A stretch of 62,225 bases of DNA from CAYGUK01 sp964352985 (GTDB lineage: Bacteria; Pseudomonadota; Gammaproteobacteria; JAHCLG01): assembly GCA_964352985.1 (NCBI GenBank), contig CAYGUK010000006.1, positions 1 through 62,225 on the forward strand, written 5' to 3'. Below, one piece after another: positions 27,015 to 36,266 of this stretch. Both the position numbers and the translations under genes were made by a program. The stretch's first letter is position 1. Each line of letters opens with the position of its first letter. The notes below the pieces were generated by a model that was not told where the DNA came from, ran no database searches, and saw only the letters and a program-made list of their open reading frames with translations.

Positions 27015-27599
27015 TTATTTATACCATTGCCAAATAATAATGCCAAGCACAATTAGAATGATCAGTCCGATTGCTAACCGATCAATTGTTTTTAATAAAA
27101 AATTTTCAAGTTTTGTGCCACCCACTTTCATCAATATTGCAACTAGAAAAAAACGACCACCTCGACCAATAAATGATGCCATGATAAAAGGAATAATTGG
27201 CATCATTAAACTACCCGCAGCAATTGTAAAAACTTTATAGGGAATAGGTGTAAATCCCGCGACTAACACTGCCCAAAATCCCCATTCATGAAACCAATGT
27301 GATGCTTCTATATAGGCCGCTTGATAGCCAAATTTTATCAGCAAAGGGTGAATCATTTCAAAGAATCCCCAACCGATGATATAACCAAAAATACCTCCAA
27401 TCACAGAAAATAAAGTTGTAATTAAAGCAAATCTTAATGCCTTATCAGGTTTCGCCAATGACATGGGTAATAACATGACATCAGGTGGAATGGGAAAAAA
27501 AGAAGATTCGGCAAAACTCAACCCTGCCAAATACCATGCTGCATGTGGATGACGAGACCAAATCATCACTCGAGAATATAGGGCAGAAAAAAGTTTCAT
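27015..27599 (-). CDS. yqaA: YqaA/DedA-type membrane protein
   Basis: A 194-residue membrane protein of the SNARE-associated/VTT (DedA) superfamily: FAESSFFPIPPDVMLLPMSL, GGIFGYIIGWGFF and GFTPIPYKVFTIAAGSLMMP, with the proline and arginine pattern of re-entrant helices (SFIGRGGRFF). DedA relatives are linked to lipid-carrier recycling and membrane homeostasis. The ATG at 27599 lies 2 bp after the surE stop and is preferred to an upstream TTG inside surE. It takes the place that pcm holds between surE and nlpD in enteric bacteria. Confidence 0.85.
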   Translation of the reverse strand: MKLFSALYSRVMIWSRHPHAAWYLAGLSFAESSFFPIPPDVMLLPMSLAKPDKALRFALITTLFSVIGGIFGYIIGWGFFEMIHPLLIKFGYQAAYIEASHWFHEWGFWAVLVAGFTPIPYKVFTIAAGSLMMPIIPFIMASFIGRGGRFFLVAILMKVGGTKLENFLLKTIDRLAIGLIILIVLGIIIWQWYK

Positions 27600-27601
27600 A
27601 T

Positions 27602-28351
27602 TTAAGTGAAATCTCTTATCCAATGAGATATTTTATCAAATGTTTTATAGTTCGTTAAATCAAGCTGCAATGGTGTAATTGAAACTTTATTATTTTTTAT
27701 TGCATGAAAGTCCGAACCTTCACCGCTATCATTTTCTGGCCCCGGTAAACCTATCCAATAAATATCTTTTCCTCTTGGATCTTGGCGCTTAATAATGGGC
27801 TCTGCACCGTGTCTTGTGCCTAGGCGAGTCACCTCGTAACCTTGTAAATCATCAATTGCTACATCAGGTATGTTGATATTTAAAATTGTATCATGGGGAA
27901 GAGGATCAGCATTGAGTTTTGTAACAATTTGCTTTGCAACAAATGCGCCGGTGGCATAATGATTTAATTCACTACCCGCTAAGGAAAATGCGATGGCTTG
28001 AAAACCCATAAAACGCCCTTCAATAGCAGCGGCTACCGTACCGGAATAAAAAACATCATCGCCAAGATTAGAACCCGCGTTAATACCTGAGACAACAAGA
28101 TCAGGTTTTTCTGCCATAAACCCTGTAATAGCAGCATGAACACAATCTGCTGGTGTACCATCAATTGCAATTGATCCATTCTCGAGATGAGTAGCATGAA
28201 GAGGTCTTGATAACGTCAACGCATTACTACTTCCACTACAATTTCTATCAGGTCCAATGATAGTGACATCGCCGAGTTGTTTTAATGCATTAGCTAACAT
28301 ATTTAAACCGATGGCATTTACACCATCGTCATTGGTTGCGAGGATTTTCAA
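27602..28351 (-). CDS. surE: SurE, 5'/3'-nucleotidase
   Basis: SurE is a metal-dependent nucleotidase acting on nucleoside monophosphates in the cytoplasm. The N-terminal metal site TNDDGVNAIGLN and the later SGSSNALT and VSGINAGSNLGDDVFYSGTVAAA are all present. The 249-residue length is normal. The start appears to be TTG at 28351 with AAAAGG about 8 bp upstream; no ATG lies close by in frame. It sits in the order ispD-ispF-surE-yqaA-nlpD-rpoS. truD, often between ispF and surE in relatives, is absent. Confidence 0.95.
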   Translation of the reverse strand: MKILATNDDGVNAIGLNMLANALKQLGDVTIIGPDRNCSGSSNALTLSRPLHATHLENGSIAIDGTPADCVHAAITGFMAEKPDLVVSGINAGSNLGDDVFYSGTVAAAIEGRFMGFQAIAFSLAGSELNHYATGAFVAKQIVTKLNADPLPHDTILNINIPDVAIDDLQGYEVTRLGTRHGAEPIIKRQDPRGKDIYWIGLPGPENDSGEGSDFHAIKNNKVSITPLQLDLTNYKTFDKISHWIRDFT

Positions 28352-28400
28352 TGAAGTTGCCTTTTTGATATTGCTTTATAGGGCGATAACTGTACCCTAT

Positions 28401-28877
28401 CTATGAGATTGACTCAAGAAGTGCGACTGCAATCACCGCAATCCCTTCACCTTTACCAATAAACCCCATTTTGTCAGTCGTCGACGCTTTTACACTCACT
28501 TGTGTGATATCAATTTGACTATCTAAAGCAATAATATTGCGCATTGTTTCTCGGTATTCCGACAACCGTGGCTTCTCTGCAATAATAGTGGCATCAACAT
28601 TACTCACGCGCCATCCGTGAGTGCGTATTTGATCAATTACTTTTCTAACAAAAACCCGCGAATCCATATTTTCCCATTCCTTCGTGCCGGGAAAATGTTG
28701 TCCAATATCGCCTAAACCCAGTGCGCCAAGATAAGCATCACAAATAGCATGCAATAGAACATCGCCGTCTGAATGTCCCTCGATACCTAATTCAAAGGGA
28801 ATATGAACACCACCTAATATTAATTTTTGATTTTGTGCAAAACGATGGGCATCAAAACCTTGGCCAATTCGTATCAT
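28401..28877 (-). CDS. ispF: IspF, 2-C-methyl-D-erythritol 2,4-cyclodiphosphate synthase
   Basis: IspF makes the cyclodiphosphate intermediate of the MEP isoprenoid pathway. The zinc site GFDAHRF at the N-terminus, HSDGDVLLHAICDAYLGALGLGDIG, and KASTTDKMGFIGKGEGIA at the C-terminus are intact. The 158-residue length is normal. GAGG lies 5-6 bp before the ATG, and the ispD stop is only 2 bp upstream, so the two are co-translated. Confidence 0.97.
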   Translation of the reverse strand: MIRIGQGFDAHRFAQNQKLILGGVHIPFELGIEGHSDGDVLLHAICDAYLGALGLGDIGQHFPGTKEWENMDSRVFVRKVIDQIRTHGWRVSNVDATIIAEKPRLSEYRETMRNIIALDSQIDITQVSVKASTTDKMGFIGKGEGIAVIAVALLESIS

Positions 28878-28879
28878 TT

Positions 28880-29566
28880 TTACCTCAATATTGTTTCTGC
28901 AATGGTTAAGTCTATTGGATAAGTAATTTTAATATTATCTGCTCGTCCTTGAATCACAGTTATCGGAAAATTAAGTAGTTCCATACTCATTGCTTCATCG
29001 GTAACTGATAGCTTTTGTTTTATCGTATTTGACATAGCTTGCATTAAATCTGCAAAAGGAAAAACTTGTGGTGTCATCGCATGCCATAATTCACTTCGAT
29101 CAACTGTTGTTAAAATTTGATTATCTTTCACTTTTTTAAAGGTATCACGTGCAGGGCTTGCTAAAATTACGCCCGAATAATGACTTTTGGTCTGTGAATA
29201 TAGCTTTAAAATATCTTCACTCGTAATACAAGGGCGTGCCGCATCATGCACCCATACCCAATCCGCTTCATTGGCACCGATTTTTTTTAATTTCATTAGT
29301 CCATTATAAACTGAGTGAGCACGGGTTTCGCCACCCAAAGTCGATAAACATCGAGGATGACTGGATAAAAAAGTTTGATTATAAAAAGTATCTGCAGGAG
29401 AAATAGCGATAATGACTTTCTCAAAAAATTCAACCGATAAAAATTGATTCACGGTAGTTTCTAAAATCGTTTTACCATGACACGATAAATATTGTTTTGG
29501 TTTTTCATTTTGCATTCGCGCACCTAATCCAGCTGCGGGAATAATTAACCAATGTGAACTTGACAT
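28880..29566 (-). CDS. ispD: IspD, MEP cytidylyltransferase
   Basis: IspD transfers CMP to methylerythritol phosphate, the third step of the MEP pathway. Seen: the nucleotide loop PAAGLGARMQNEKPKQYL, VWVHDAARPCI near residue 105, TPQVFPFADL and VTDEAMSMELL. The 228 residues match the family. It heads the run ispD-ispF-surE on the - strand and is divergent from purM across about 96 bp, where promoters for both directions must lie. ftsB, found upstream in enterics, is absent. Confidence 0.96.
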   Translation of the reverse strand: MSSSHWLIIPAAGLGARMQNEKPKQYLSCHGKTILETTVNQFLSVEFFEKVIIAISPADTFYNQTFLSSHPRCLSTLGGETRAHSVYNGLMKLKKIGANEADWVWVHDAARPCITSEDILKLYSQTKSHYSGVILASPARDTFKKVKDNQILTTVDRSELWHAMTPQVFPFADLMQAMSNTIKQKLSVTDEAMSMELLNFPITVIQGRADNIKITYPIDLTIAETILR

Positions 29567-29662
29567 AATAAACCTGAATTGAAATAAAGCGATAAAATAC
29601 TATGAATTTCCGTTATTGCCAAGTATCATGTCTTTATTTACAACTCCATTATAGATAATATC

Positions 29663-30700
29663 ATGAATAATACTGAAATTACTTATCAGGACGCTGGCGT
29701 GAATATCACTGCTGGTAATGAGTTAGTGGATTACATTAAACAACACGGTCAAAAAACAACGCAAAAAAATGTATTAAAAGGCATCGGAGGATTTGCCGCT
29801 CTTTATGAATTACCCTTATCTGATTATGAAAAACCCATCTTAGTATCAAGCACTGACGGAGTCGGAACGAAATTAAAACTTGCTATAGAAACTAATCGTC
29901 ACAGTAGCATCGGTATCGACTTAGTTGCGATGTGTGTGAACGATTTAATTCTATGTGGCGCAACTCCTCTTTTTTTTCTTGATTATTATGCAACTGGAAA
30001 ATTAAATCTCAGTATCTCACAAAATATTATTGATGGCATTATTGCAGGTTGCGAACAATCTGAAATGTCTTTAATAGGTGGTGAAACTGCAGAAATGCCT
30101 GGCATGTATCACGAAAAAGATTATGATCTCGCTGGCTTTTCTGTCGGGATTGTCGACAAACAAAAAATTATTGACGGACGTCATGTCAAACCAGGCAATG
30201 TTATATTAGGTCTCGCTTCAAGCGGTCTTCATAGCAACGGATTTTCATTAGTCAGAAAACTCATCACTTTAAATAATATTTCTTTAGATTCTAAAATAGA
30301 AAACACACCATTAATTGATTTATTACTGACGCCGACAAAAATTTATGTTAAATCTATTTTAGCTTTACAAAAACAAATAAAGGTTAATGCTATGGCTCAT
30401 ATAACCGGTGGAGGATTTGTTGAAAATATTCCTCGCGTATTACCCCAAAACTGTAAAGCCATTATCGAGTCTAATAGTTTTACTATTCCACCTATTTTTG
30501 AATGGTTGCAAAAATTAGCGAATCTCTCGAATAAAGAACTTTATAAAACGTTTAATAATGGAATTGGTCTTATCATCATTATTGATGAAGAATATAAACA
30601 ACTTGCAATTGATTGTCTTACTGCCTGTGGTGAAAATGTCGTGCAAATTGGCACGATTGATAAAAGAGAAGATAATCATTCTGCCATTGATATTATTTAA
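29663..30700 (+). CDS. purM: PurM, phosphoribosylformylglycinamidine cyclo-ligase (AIR synthetase)
   Basis: PurM closes the imidazole ring in purine synthesis. YQDAGVNITAGNELV at the N-terminus, STDGVGTKLKLA, IGIDLVAMCVNDLI, GGETAEMPGMY and AHITGGGFVENIPRVLP are family signatures. The 345-residue length is standard. No clear Shine-Dalgarno sequence precedes the ATG. purN follows at once, forming the usual purMN pair. Confidence 0.97.
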   Translation: MNNTEITYQDAGVNITAGNELVDYIKQHGQKTTQKNVLKGIGGFAALYELPLSDYEKPILVSSTDGVGTKLKLAIETNRHSSIGIDLVAMCVNDLILCGATPLFFLDYYATGKLNLSISQNIIDGIIAGCEQSEMSLIGGETAEMPGMYHEKDYDLAGFSVGIVDKQKIIDGRHVKPGNVILGLASSGLHSNGFSLVRKLITLNNISLDSKIENTPLIDLLLTPTKIYVKSILALQKQIKVNAMAHITGGGFVENIPRVLPQNCKAIIESNSFTIPPIFEWLQKLANLSNKELYKTFNNGIGLIIIIDEEYKQLAIDCLTACGENVVQIGTIDKREDNHSAIDII

Positions 30701-30712
30701 TTGAGGTCAGGG

Positions 30713-31318
30713 ATGAAAAATATTGTCGTACTTATTTCTGGGAATGGAAGTAATTTACAAGCTATTATTGCTGCAAAATTAAATCTCAAGATAATTACTG
30801 TGTTATCAAATAATCCAGATGCAAATGGTTTGAATATTGCAAAAAAAGCGGGAATTAAAACCGAAGTTATTGCAGCAGAAGATCCTAGCTTTTTATCTAC
30901 CTTACAAAATTTAGCCCCTGACTTAATCGTCTTAGCTGGATTTATGAAAATATTAAATAAAGAAATCGTTGACGCGTTTCACCATAAAATAATTAATATT
31001 CACCCTTCGTTGCTACCTGCCTACCCAGGCTTAAATACTCATGAACGAGTACTCGCGGGTGAAGATAAATTCCACGGAGTAACTGTTCATGTTGTTGATG
31101 AAAAATGTGATCATGGACCTATTATCGCCCAAACTAAATGTCGAATTCAGCGCCATGACACAGTTGAAAAACTCACAAAACGCATCCAAACATTAGAGCA
31201 CCGTCTTTATCCTTGCGTTTTAAAATATTTTGCGCAAGATAAATTGACGATTGAATCCAATAAAATCATTTTGGATGGTCAACAACTTCCCAGTTCTGGC
31301 ATGCATATATCCTTTTAA
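30713..31318 (+). CDS. purN: PurN, phosphoribosylglycinamide formyltransferase
   Basis: PurN transfers a formyl group from 10-formyl-THF to GAR. SGNGSNLQAII near the N-terminus, LAGFMKIL, the catalytic INIHPSLLPAYPGLNTHERVL and HGVTVHVVDEKCDHGPII are present. The ATG at 30713, with GAGG upstream (30703-30706), is preferred to a TTG at 30701. The length is 201 residues. It lies 12 bp after purM. Confidence 0.96.
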   Translation: MKNIVVLISGNGSNLQAIIAAKLNLKIITVLSNNPDANGLNIAKKAGIKTEVIAAEDPSFLSTLQNLAPDLIVLAGFMKILNKEIVDAFHHKIINIHPSLLPAYPGLNTHERVLAGEDKFHGVTVHVVDEKCDHGPIIAQTKCRIQRHDTVEKLTKRIQTLEHRLYPCVLKYFAQDKLTIESNKIILDGQQLPSSGMHISF

Positions 31319-31560
31319 ATTCAGAATTTGTTGCTTCAATTGTGCTTATACTCAGAGATAATCGATAAATACATGATAAAAACTCAAATTTTTTCGTAAG
31401 ATTCATGAGTCGAGGATGCTAAATCACTGATAGCCTGCTATATTTATATCAAAGCGACCAAATAGTGGATTCGCACTATGTACTTGAAGATTAAGTAAGA
31501 TTTTTCTAGCGAACGTATTCGAGCATGCATCGAAAACGTTTTTAAGTAAAACAAAACAAG

Positions 31561-31586
31561 GGGGCAGCGAATCGCTGAAAGTTACG
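31561..31586 (+). promoter_or_regulatory. Structured ribosome-binding region of ihfB
   Basis: A strong AAGGGGG-like element (ending at 31564) lies too far from the ATG at 31587. Between them is a small hairpin CAGCG-AAT-CGCTG (31565-31577). Folding it would bring the G-run to about 9 nt from the start codon. The bare spacing would be over 20 nt. Confidence 0.4.
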
Positions 31587-31946
31587 ATGATAAAATCAGA
31601 ACTGATAACCTCAATTGCAAATAAACTCAATCATATTCCTGAAAAAGATGTTAGTGATGCGGTAAATTATGTTATCGAACTTATGAGCAATAATTTAGGC
31701 AGTGGCGGTCGTATAGAAATACGCGGCTTTGGTAGTTTCTGTTTACATTACCGGCCACCCCGGAATGCGCATAATCCAAAAACTGGTGAAAAAGTAGTCA
31801 CAACTGCTAAATACAGTCCCTACTTTAAACCCGGTAAAGAGTTACGCGAACGAGTCAACAATAATCGTCATTTACCTTTAAAAGAGATTGATGATCATGA
31901 TGATGATGATGATACAGGTGATTCCGTCTCATCAATGATGTTTTAA
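31587..31946 (+). CDS. ihfB: IhfB, integration host factor beta subunit with acidic tail
   Basis: IHF bends DNA and organises promoters, replication and recombination. The first 94 residues match IhfB (MIKSELITSIANKLNHIPEK, GRIEIRGFGSFCLHYRPPRN, NPKTGEKV, YFKPGKELRERV), including the beta-arm proline and arginine that insert in the minor groove. An added tail of about 25 residues is strongly acidic (DDHDDDDDTGDS), which normal IhfB (about 94 residues) lacks. The tail might weaken or modulate DNA binding. The gene overlaps the convergent dcd by 4 bp. Confidence 0.93.
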   Translation: MIKSELITSIANKLNHIPEKDVSDAVNYVIELMSNNLGSGGRIEIRGFGSFCLHYRPPRNAHNPKTGEKVVTTAKYSPYFKPGKELRERVNNNRHLPLKEIDDHDDDDDTGDSVSSMMF

Positions 31947-32509
31947 GTTTTAGGCAACGTGACGCCTCGTTGACCTTGATACTTGCCCCCGCGATCACGA
32001 TACGAGGTTTGACACATTTCATCTGATTCGAGAAATAGCATTTGCGCGACACCTTCATTCGCATAAATTTTTGCAGGTAAGGTGGTTGTATTAGAAAATT
32101 CTAAGGTGACATGACCTTCCCACTCTGGCTCTAACGGGGTGACATTCACAATAATGCCACAACGAGCATAAGTCGATTTTCCTAAACAAATGGTTAAGAC
32201 CTGACGTGGGATCCTAAAATATTCAACGGTTCTTGCGAGAGCAAATGAATTAGGTGGAATAATACAAACATCAGATTGCACATCAACAAAACTGCCACTA
32301 TTAAAATTTTTAGGATCAACTATCGCTGAATTAATATTCGTAAAAATTTTAAATTCATTGGCACAACGCACATCATAACCGTAACTTGACGTGCCATAGG
32401 ACACAATTTTTTGGCCGTTAACTTCTCGACATTGTGAAGGTTCAAAAGGTTCTATCATGCCTTCATTCTCAGCCATGTGACGGATCCAATTATCAGATTT
32501 AATACTCAT
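31943..32509 (-). CDS. dcd: Dcd, dCTP deaminase
   Basis: Dcd converts dCTP to dUTP for thymidylate synthesis. MSIKSDNWIRHMAENEGMIE, SYGYDVRCANEFKIF, LGKSTYARCGIIVNVTPLEPEWEGHVTLEFSNTT (catalytic Glu in LEPEWEG) and the C-terminal GKYQGQRGVTLPKT are family hallmarks. Length is 188 residues. AGGAG is 6 bp before the ATG. It lies directly after apbC on the - strand with an 8-bp gap and is probably co-transcribed with it. Confidence 0.97.
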   Translation of the reverse strand: MSIKSDNWIRHMAENEGMIEPFEPSQCREVNGQKIVSYGTSSYGYDVRCANEFKIFTNINSAIVDPKNFNSGSFVDVQSDVCIIPPNSFALARTVEYFRIPRQVLTICLGKSTYARCGIIVNVTPLEPEWEGHVTLEFSNTTTLPAKIYANEGVAQMLFLESDEMCQTSYRDRGGKYQGQRGVTLPKT

Positions 32510-32517
32510 GTGCGCTC

Positions 32518-33585
32518 CTATTTATTTTCAACCACAATATTAGGAAATTTATGGGCGTAAGTTTTGTCTTTCATGGCAATTCGTGCCGCTAATTTCAGCG
32601 CTATGTTATTATAATATTGACTTGCAATGCAATCTGGATCCATCGCCACAATTGGCGTACCTTGATCGGCATTATCACAAATCGCTCGGTTTAAGGGAAT
32701 TTGTCCTAGTAAAGGTAGATTAAATTCTTGAGATAATTTTAATGCGCCTTCGGCACCAAATATAGGTTCAGCAAAACCGCACTGAGGACAATGATAAAGA
32801 CTCATATTTTCGACTATCCCTAAAATATCGATATCAACTCGTTGAAACATTTTTATCGCACGTGTTACATCTAATAAAGCAATATCTTGCGGCGTAGTCA
32901 CCACGACACTGCCTACCACCGGAATTTTTTGCGCGGTTGTTAATTGAATATCACCTGTACCAGGTGGCATGTCGAGTAATAAATAATCTAAATCCTGCCA
33001 TTTAGTATCATTCAATAATTGTTGAAGCGCGCGTGTTACCATAGGACCTCGCCAAATCATCGCAGTATCATCTTCGACTAGATAAGCAATCGACATCGTT
33101 TGTAATCCATGACAAATGATAGGAAGAATACTTTTACCATCTGGACTATCGGGTTGACGCATAACACCCAACATATGCGGTTGATTCGGACCATAAATAT
33201 CCGCATCCATAATTCCCACATTGGCGCCTTGTTGTGAAAGCGCAAGCGCTAAATTAACACAAGTCGTTGACTTGCCTACACCACCTTTACCAGACGCTAC
33301 CACAATAATGTTTTTAACCCCCGGTATCGGTTTTAAATTATTTTGAACTTTATGCGAACTAATCTTTTGCAAACAATTTATTGTAAATTGATAATCCGAT
33401 ATCGTTTCTTGAATTTGTTGTTTTACTGTTTCAGCGAAAAGTAAAATAGGTAATCGAAAACATAAATCAAATTGTATTAAATTATTTTTAATATTCCAGT
33501 TTTCGATGGAAGCAACTTGTCCTATATTTATTTCCGTGCCAGGTAATTGAATGTTGTTGATTTTATCTTTGATCGCTTGTTCCAT
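32518..33585 (-). CDS. apbC: ApbC/Mrp, Fe-S cluster carrier ATPase
   Basis: A P-loop ATPase that carries Fe-S clusters to apo-proteins. The N-terminal 85 residues are a DUF59-like domain. The deviant Walker A (ASGKGGVGKSTTCVNLALAL) follows, then DADIYGPNQPHMLG, DYLLLDMPPGTGDIQLT and the CPQC pair that binds the cluster. The ATG at 33585 gives 355 residues, matching the family; an upstream in-frame ATG adds an unmatched leader. Divergent placement from metG is conserved in Gammaproteobacteria. Confidence 0.95.
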   Translation of the reverse strand: MEQAIKDKINNIQLPGTEINIGQVASIENWNIKNNLIQFDLCFRLPILLFAETVKQQIQETISDYQFTINCLQKISSHKVQNNLKPIPGVKNIIVVASGKGGVGKSTTCVNLALALSQQGANVGIMDADIYGPNQPHMLGVMRQPDSPDGKSILPIICHGLQTMSIAYLVEDDTAMIWRGPMVTRALQQLLNDTKWQDLDYLLLDMPPGTGDIQLTTAQKIPVVGSVVVTTPQDIALLDVTRAIKMFQRVDIDILGIVENMSLYHCPQCGFAEPIFGAEGALKLSQEFNLPLLGQIPLNRAICDNADQGTPIVAMDPDCIASQYYNNIALKLAARIAMKDKTYAHKFPNIVVENK

Positions 33586-34048
33586 TGGATGAATCTCATA
33601 AATCACTAAAGCGCGAAAGTATAGCATACTAAACAAAAAATCTGTAAAAGAGAAATACTTGGATATTACTAATAGGAATTAAGACCTAAACTGACTTTAC
33701 AAATACTTTTCTACTAAATACCAAAATCATCTCGGATTCTAGTTATCAACTTGGCGTTAGCCTGATTACCTTACCGCTGCTATTTAGTTCTACAGGGATT
33801 GTATTTATACACAATATAATTCATCGTCCTCGCGCTATCGCGCAACTTGTAACAGAATCTAAACATAACCCAAACAAAAGAACAGAAACATTTTCTGATA
33901 ATATTATTCATCATTCAATGAGTAAATAAGTCATCAATCACAAAGATTGAATGCGATTAGCATCATTAAAACATAAAACATTAGAATTCCCATTTCAAAG
34001 TGTGAGTGGTATATTAGCGACAAATTTTCATGAATAACAAGGCTTAAA
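33586..34048 (+). other. apbC-metG divergent gap with possible gene relic
   Basis: No complete gene is seen. A + strand frame is open for 79 codons from 33690 to the TAA at 33927-33929, yet has no ATG, GTG or TTG before its last codons. It reads a hydrophobic stretch (LGVSLITLPLLFSSTGIVF) followed by a polar end, so it may be the 3' remnant of a lost membrane-protein gene. TATATT (about 34010) could be a -10 box for metG. Confidence 0.35.
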
Positions 34049-35701
34049 ATGGAGCAACCACGTCGAATCTTAGTCACAAGCGCCCTACCCTATGCCAACG
34101 GCGCCATGCATCTTGGTTATATACTTGAATCTATTCAAACAGATATCTGGGTTCGTTTTCAACGCATGATGGGGAACGAATGCTATTATGTTTGTGGTGA
34201 AGATTCTCATGGCACACCTATTATGTTACAAGCTGAAAAAGAAAATATTTCCCCAGAAGAATTAATTGCTAAAATTAAAGTTGCTCATGAAAACGATCTC
34301 CAAGATTTTTTAATTTCGTTAGATAATTTTTATACGACTCATTCTCCTGAAAATCAGGAACTGTCCTCACTGATTTATCAACGCTTATCTGAAAATGGGG
34401 ATATCAGTAAAAAAACTATTACTCAAGCATTTGATCAAGAAAAAAATATGTTCTTACCCGATCGTTATGTCAAAGGCACATGCCCACGTTGCAAAACAGA
34501 AGATCAATACGGCGATAATTGTGAAAAATGCGGCGCCACTTATTTACCGACGGATTTAATTGATCCGAAATCCGTTATTTCAGGCACAACACCTATCGAA
34601 AAACAATCAGAACACTATTTTTTCGGTTTACCAAATTATCACAATATGCTAACGACCTGGATGCAACATGGACACTTACAAGAAGAAGTCGTGAATAAAC
34701 TCGGTGAATGGTTTGAAGCAGGTTTACAATCCTGGGATATTTCACGTGATAAACCTTATTTTGGTTTTAATATTCCGGGCACAGATGATAAATATTTTTA
34801 TGTTTGGCTCGATGCCCCAATTGGTTACATGGCAAGTTTCAAAAATTTTGCTGAAAAAAATCCTCATATTAATTTTGATGAATTTTGGACAGAAGGTCAT
34901 AATACTGAACTGTATCACTTCATCGGAAAAGATATTATTTATTTTCACGCATTATTTTGGCCAGCAATGTTAACCGGCGCAAAATTTCGAACACCTACCG
35001 CTATTTTTGCTCACGGATTTATTACAGTTAACGGCCAAAAAATGTCTAAATCCCGAGGCACATTTATAAAAGCCAGAACCTACCTCGATCATTTACATCC
35101 AGAATATTTGCGTTATTATTTTGCGGCTAAGCTTAATAGTAAAATTCAAGATATCGATATTAATTTTGAAGATTTTAAACAACGTATCAATAGTGATTTA
35201 GTTGGAAAAATAGTTAATCTCGCCTCACGCTCACAAGGTTTCATCAAAAAAACAGGTGGTCTGCTTGCTAGCGAATTGTTAGATATTGAATGCTTCCAAC
35301 AATTTGTCGACAAAGGTGATGAAATTGCAGAATGCTATGAGAATCGCGAATTTTCTAAAGTCGTCAGACTGATCATCGAATTAGCTGATATCGCTAATCA
35401 ATATATTGATCAAGAAAAACCTTGGGTATTAAATAAAGAAGAAAGCAATAAAGATAAAGTCATTGCGATTTGCACTCAATGTCTTAATTTATTTAGAGTA
35501 TTAATTGCTTATTTAAAACCGATTCTACCTGAGATGGCAACTAACAGTGAAACATTTTTAAATTGTGAACCTTTAACTTGGCAAAATTATAAAACGCCAC
35601 TACTAAATCATACGATAAATAAATTTACGCCTTTAATGCAACGCATTGAAGATGAGCAAATTCAGGCGATGTTAGAACAATCTCAACATGAAAAAAATTG
35701 A
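34049..35701 (+). CDS. metG: MetG, methionyl-tRNA synthetase (short form)
   Basis: MetG charges tRNA with methionine. It has the HIGH-type motif MHLGYILES, a zinc knuckle with CPRCKTEDQYGDNCEKCGATY, the WF/W recognition region and KMSKSRGTF near residue 331. At 550 residues it lacks the C-terminal tRNA-binding/dimerisation domain of E. coli MetG (677 residues); many bacteria have this form. AAGG precedes the ATG by 7 bp. It overlaps the next gene by 14 bp, making metG, the RnfB-like gene and nth a likely operon. Confidence 0.97.
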   Translation: MEQPRRILVTSALPYANGAMHLGYILESIQTDIWVRFQRMMGNECYYVCGEDSHGTPIMLQAEKENISPEELIAKIKVAHENDLQDFLISLDNFYTTHSPENQELSSLIYQRLSENGDISKKTITQAFDQEKNMFLPDRYVKGTCPRCKTEDQYGDNCEKCGATYLPTDLIDPKSVISGTTPIEKQSEHYFFGLPNYHNMLTTWMQHGHLQEEVVNKLGEWFEAGLQSWDISRDKPYFGFNIPGTDDKYFYVWLDAPIGYMASFKNFAEKNPHINFDEFWTEGHNTELYHFIGKDIIYFHALFWPAMLTGAKFRTPTAIFAHGFITVNGQKMSKSRGTFIKARTYLDHLHPEYLRYYFAAKLNSKIQDIDINFEDFKQRINSDLVGKIVNLASRSQGFIKKTGGLLASELLDIECFQQFVDKGDEIAECYENREFSKVVRLIIELADIANQYIDQEKPWVLNKEESNKDKVIAICTQCLNLFRVLIAYLKPILPEMATNSETFLNCEPLTWQNYKTPLLNHTINKFTPLMQRIEDEQIQAMLEQSQHEKN

Positions 35702-36266
35702 AGAAATTGACAATATTCTCCCTCAAACACAATGTGGCCTTTGCGGCTATGACGGTTGCAAACCTTATGCCTCCGCGTTAATCGAAAATAATGAACGTAT
35801 TGATCGATGCCTCCCAGGTGGTATTCCAACACTAAAAAAAATAGGTCAATTATTAAATAAAAATGTTGAACCATTTTTAGCGAGCATGCAGGCAAGACAA
35901 AAACCACCATTGCTTGCAGTCATTAACGATGAGGAGTGTATTGGTTGCACTAAATGTATTCAAGCTTGTCCTGTCGATGCCATTGCAGGTAGCGCTAAAT
36001 CCATGCATGTAATATTAAATACTGAATGCACTGGTTGTGAGTTATGTGTCGAACCGTGCCCGATGGATTGTATCGATATGATTGAAATTTCGCCTGCCTC
36101 GGAAGCCTTGAAAAAACAACAAGCCCAAGTTGCAAAAATGCGTTATACAGCAAAATTAAATCGCACTGAAAAAAAAACCTCGACAAAAACACAAACTATT
36201 TCACAGCGCAAAGATTATATACAACAGGTGTTAGCACGTGCACGGAAGAAATCAGACAATGAATAA
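35688..36266 (+). CDS. rnfB: RnfB/RsxB-like 2[4Fe-4S] ferredoxin protein
   Basis: The 192-residue product has the RnfB Fe-S domain (QCGLCGYDGCKPYA with RCLPGG) followed by two ferredoxin motifs (CIGCTKCIQACPVDA and CTGCELCVEPCPMDC). The C-terminus is basic. It lacks the N-terminal membrane helix of true RnfB, and no other rnf gene is nearby, so it is probably a soluble electron carrier. It lies between metG and nth. Nth itself holds an Fe-S cluster. A stand-alone rnfB-like gene beside nth is found in several proteobacteria. Partner unknown. Confidence 0.88.
   Translation: MKKIEEIDNILPQTQCGLCGYDGCKPYASALIENNERIDRCLPGGIPTLKKIGQLLNKNVEPFLASMQARQKPPLLAVINDEECIGCTKCIQACPVDAIAGSAKSMHVILNTECTGCELCVEPCPMDCIDMIEISPASEALKKQQAQVAKMRYTAKLNRTEKKTSTKTQTISQRKDYIQQVLARARKKSDNE

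Noticed and set aside
31855..31946. GAT-rich run at the 3' end of ihfB considered as a non-coding microsatellite
   Set aside because: It is in frame with ihfB and encodes the acidic tail up to a stop codon, so it is treated as coding; length variation between strains would still be worth knowing.
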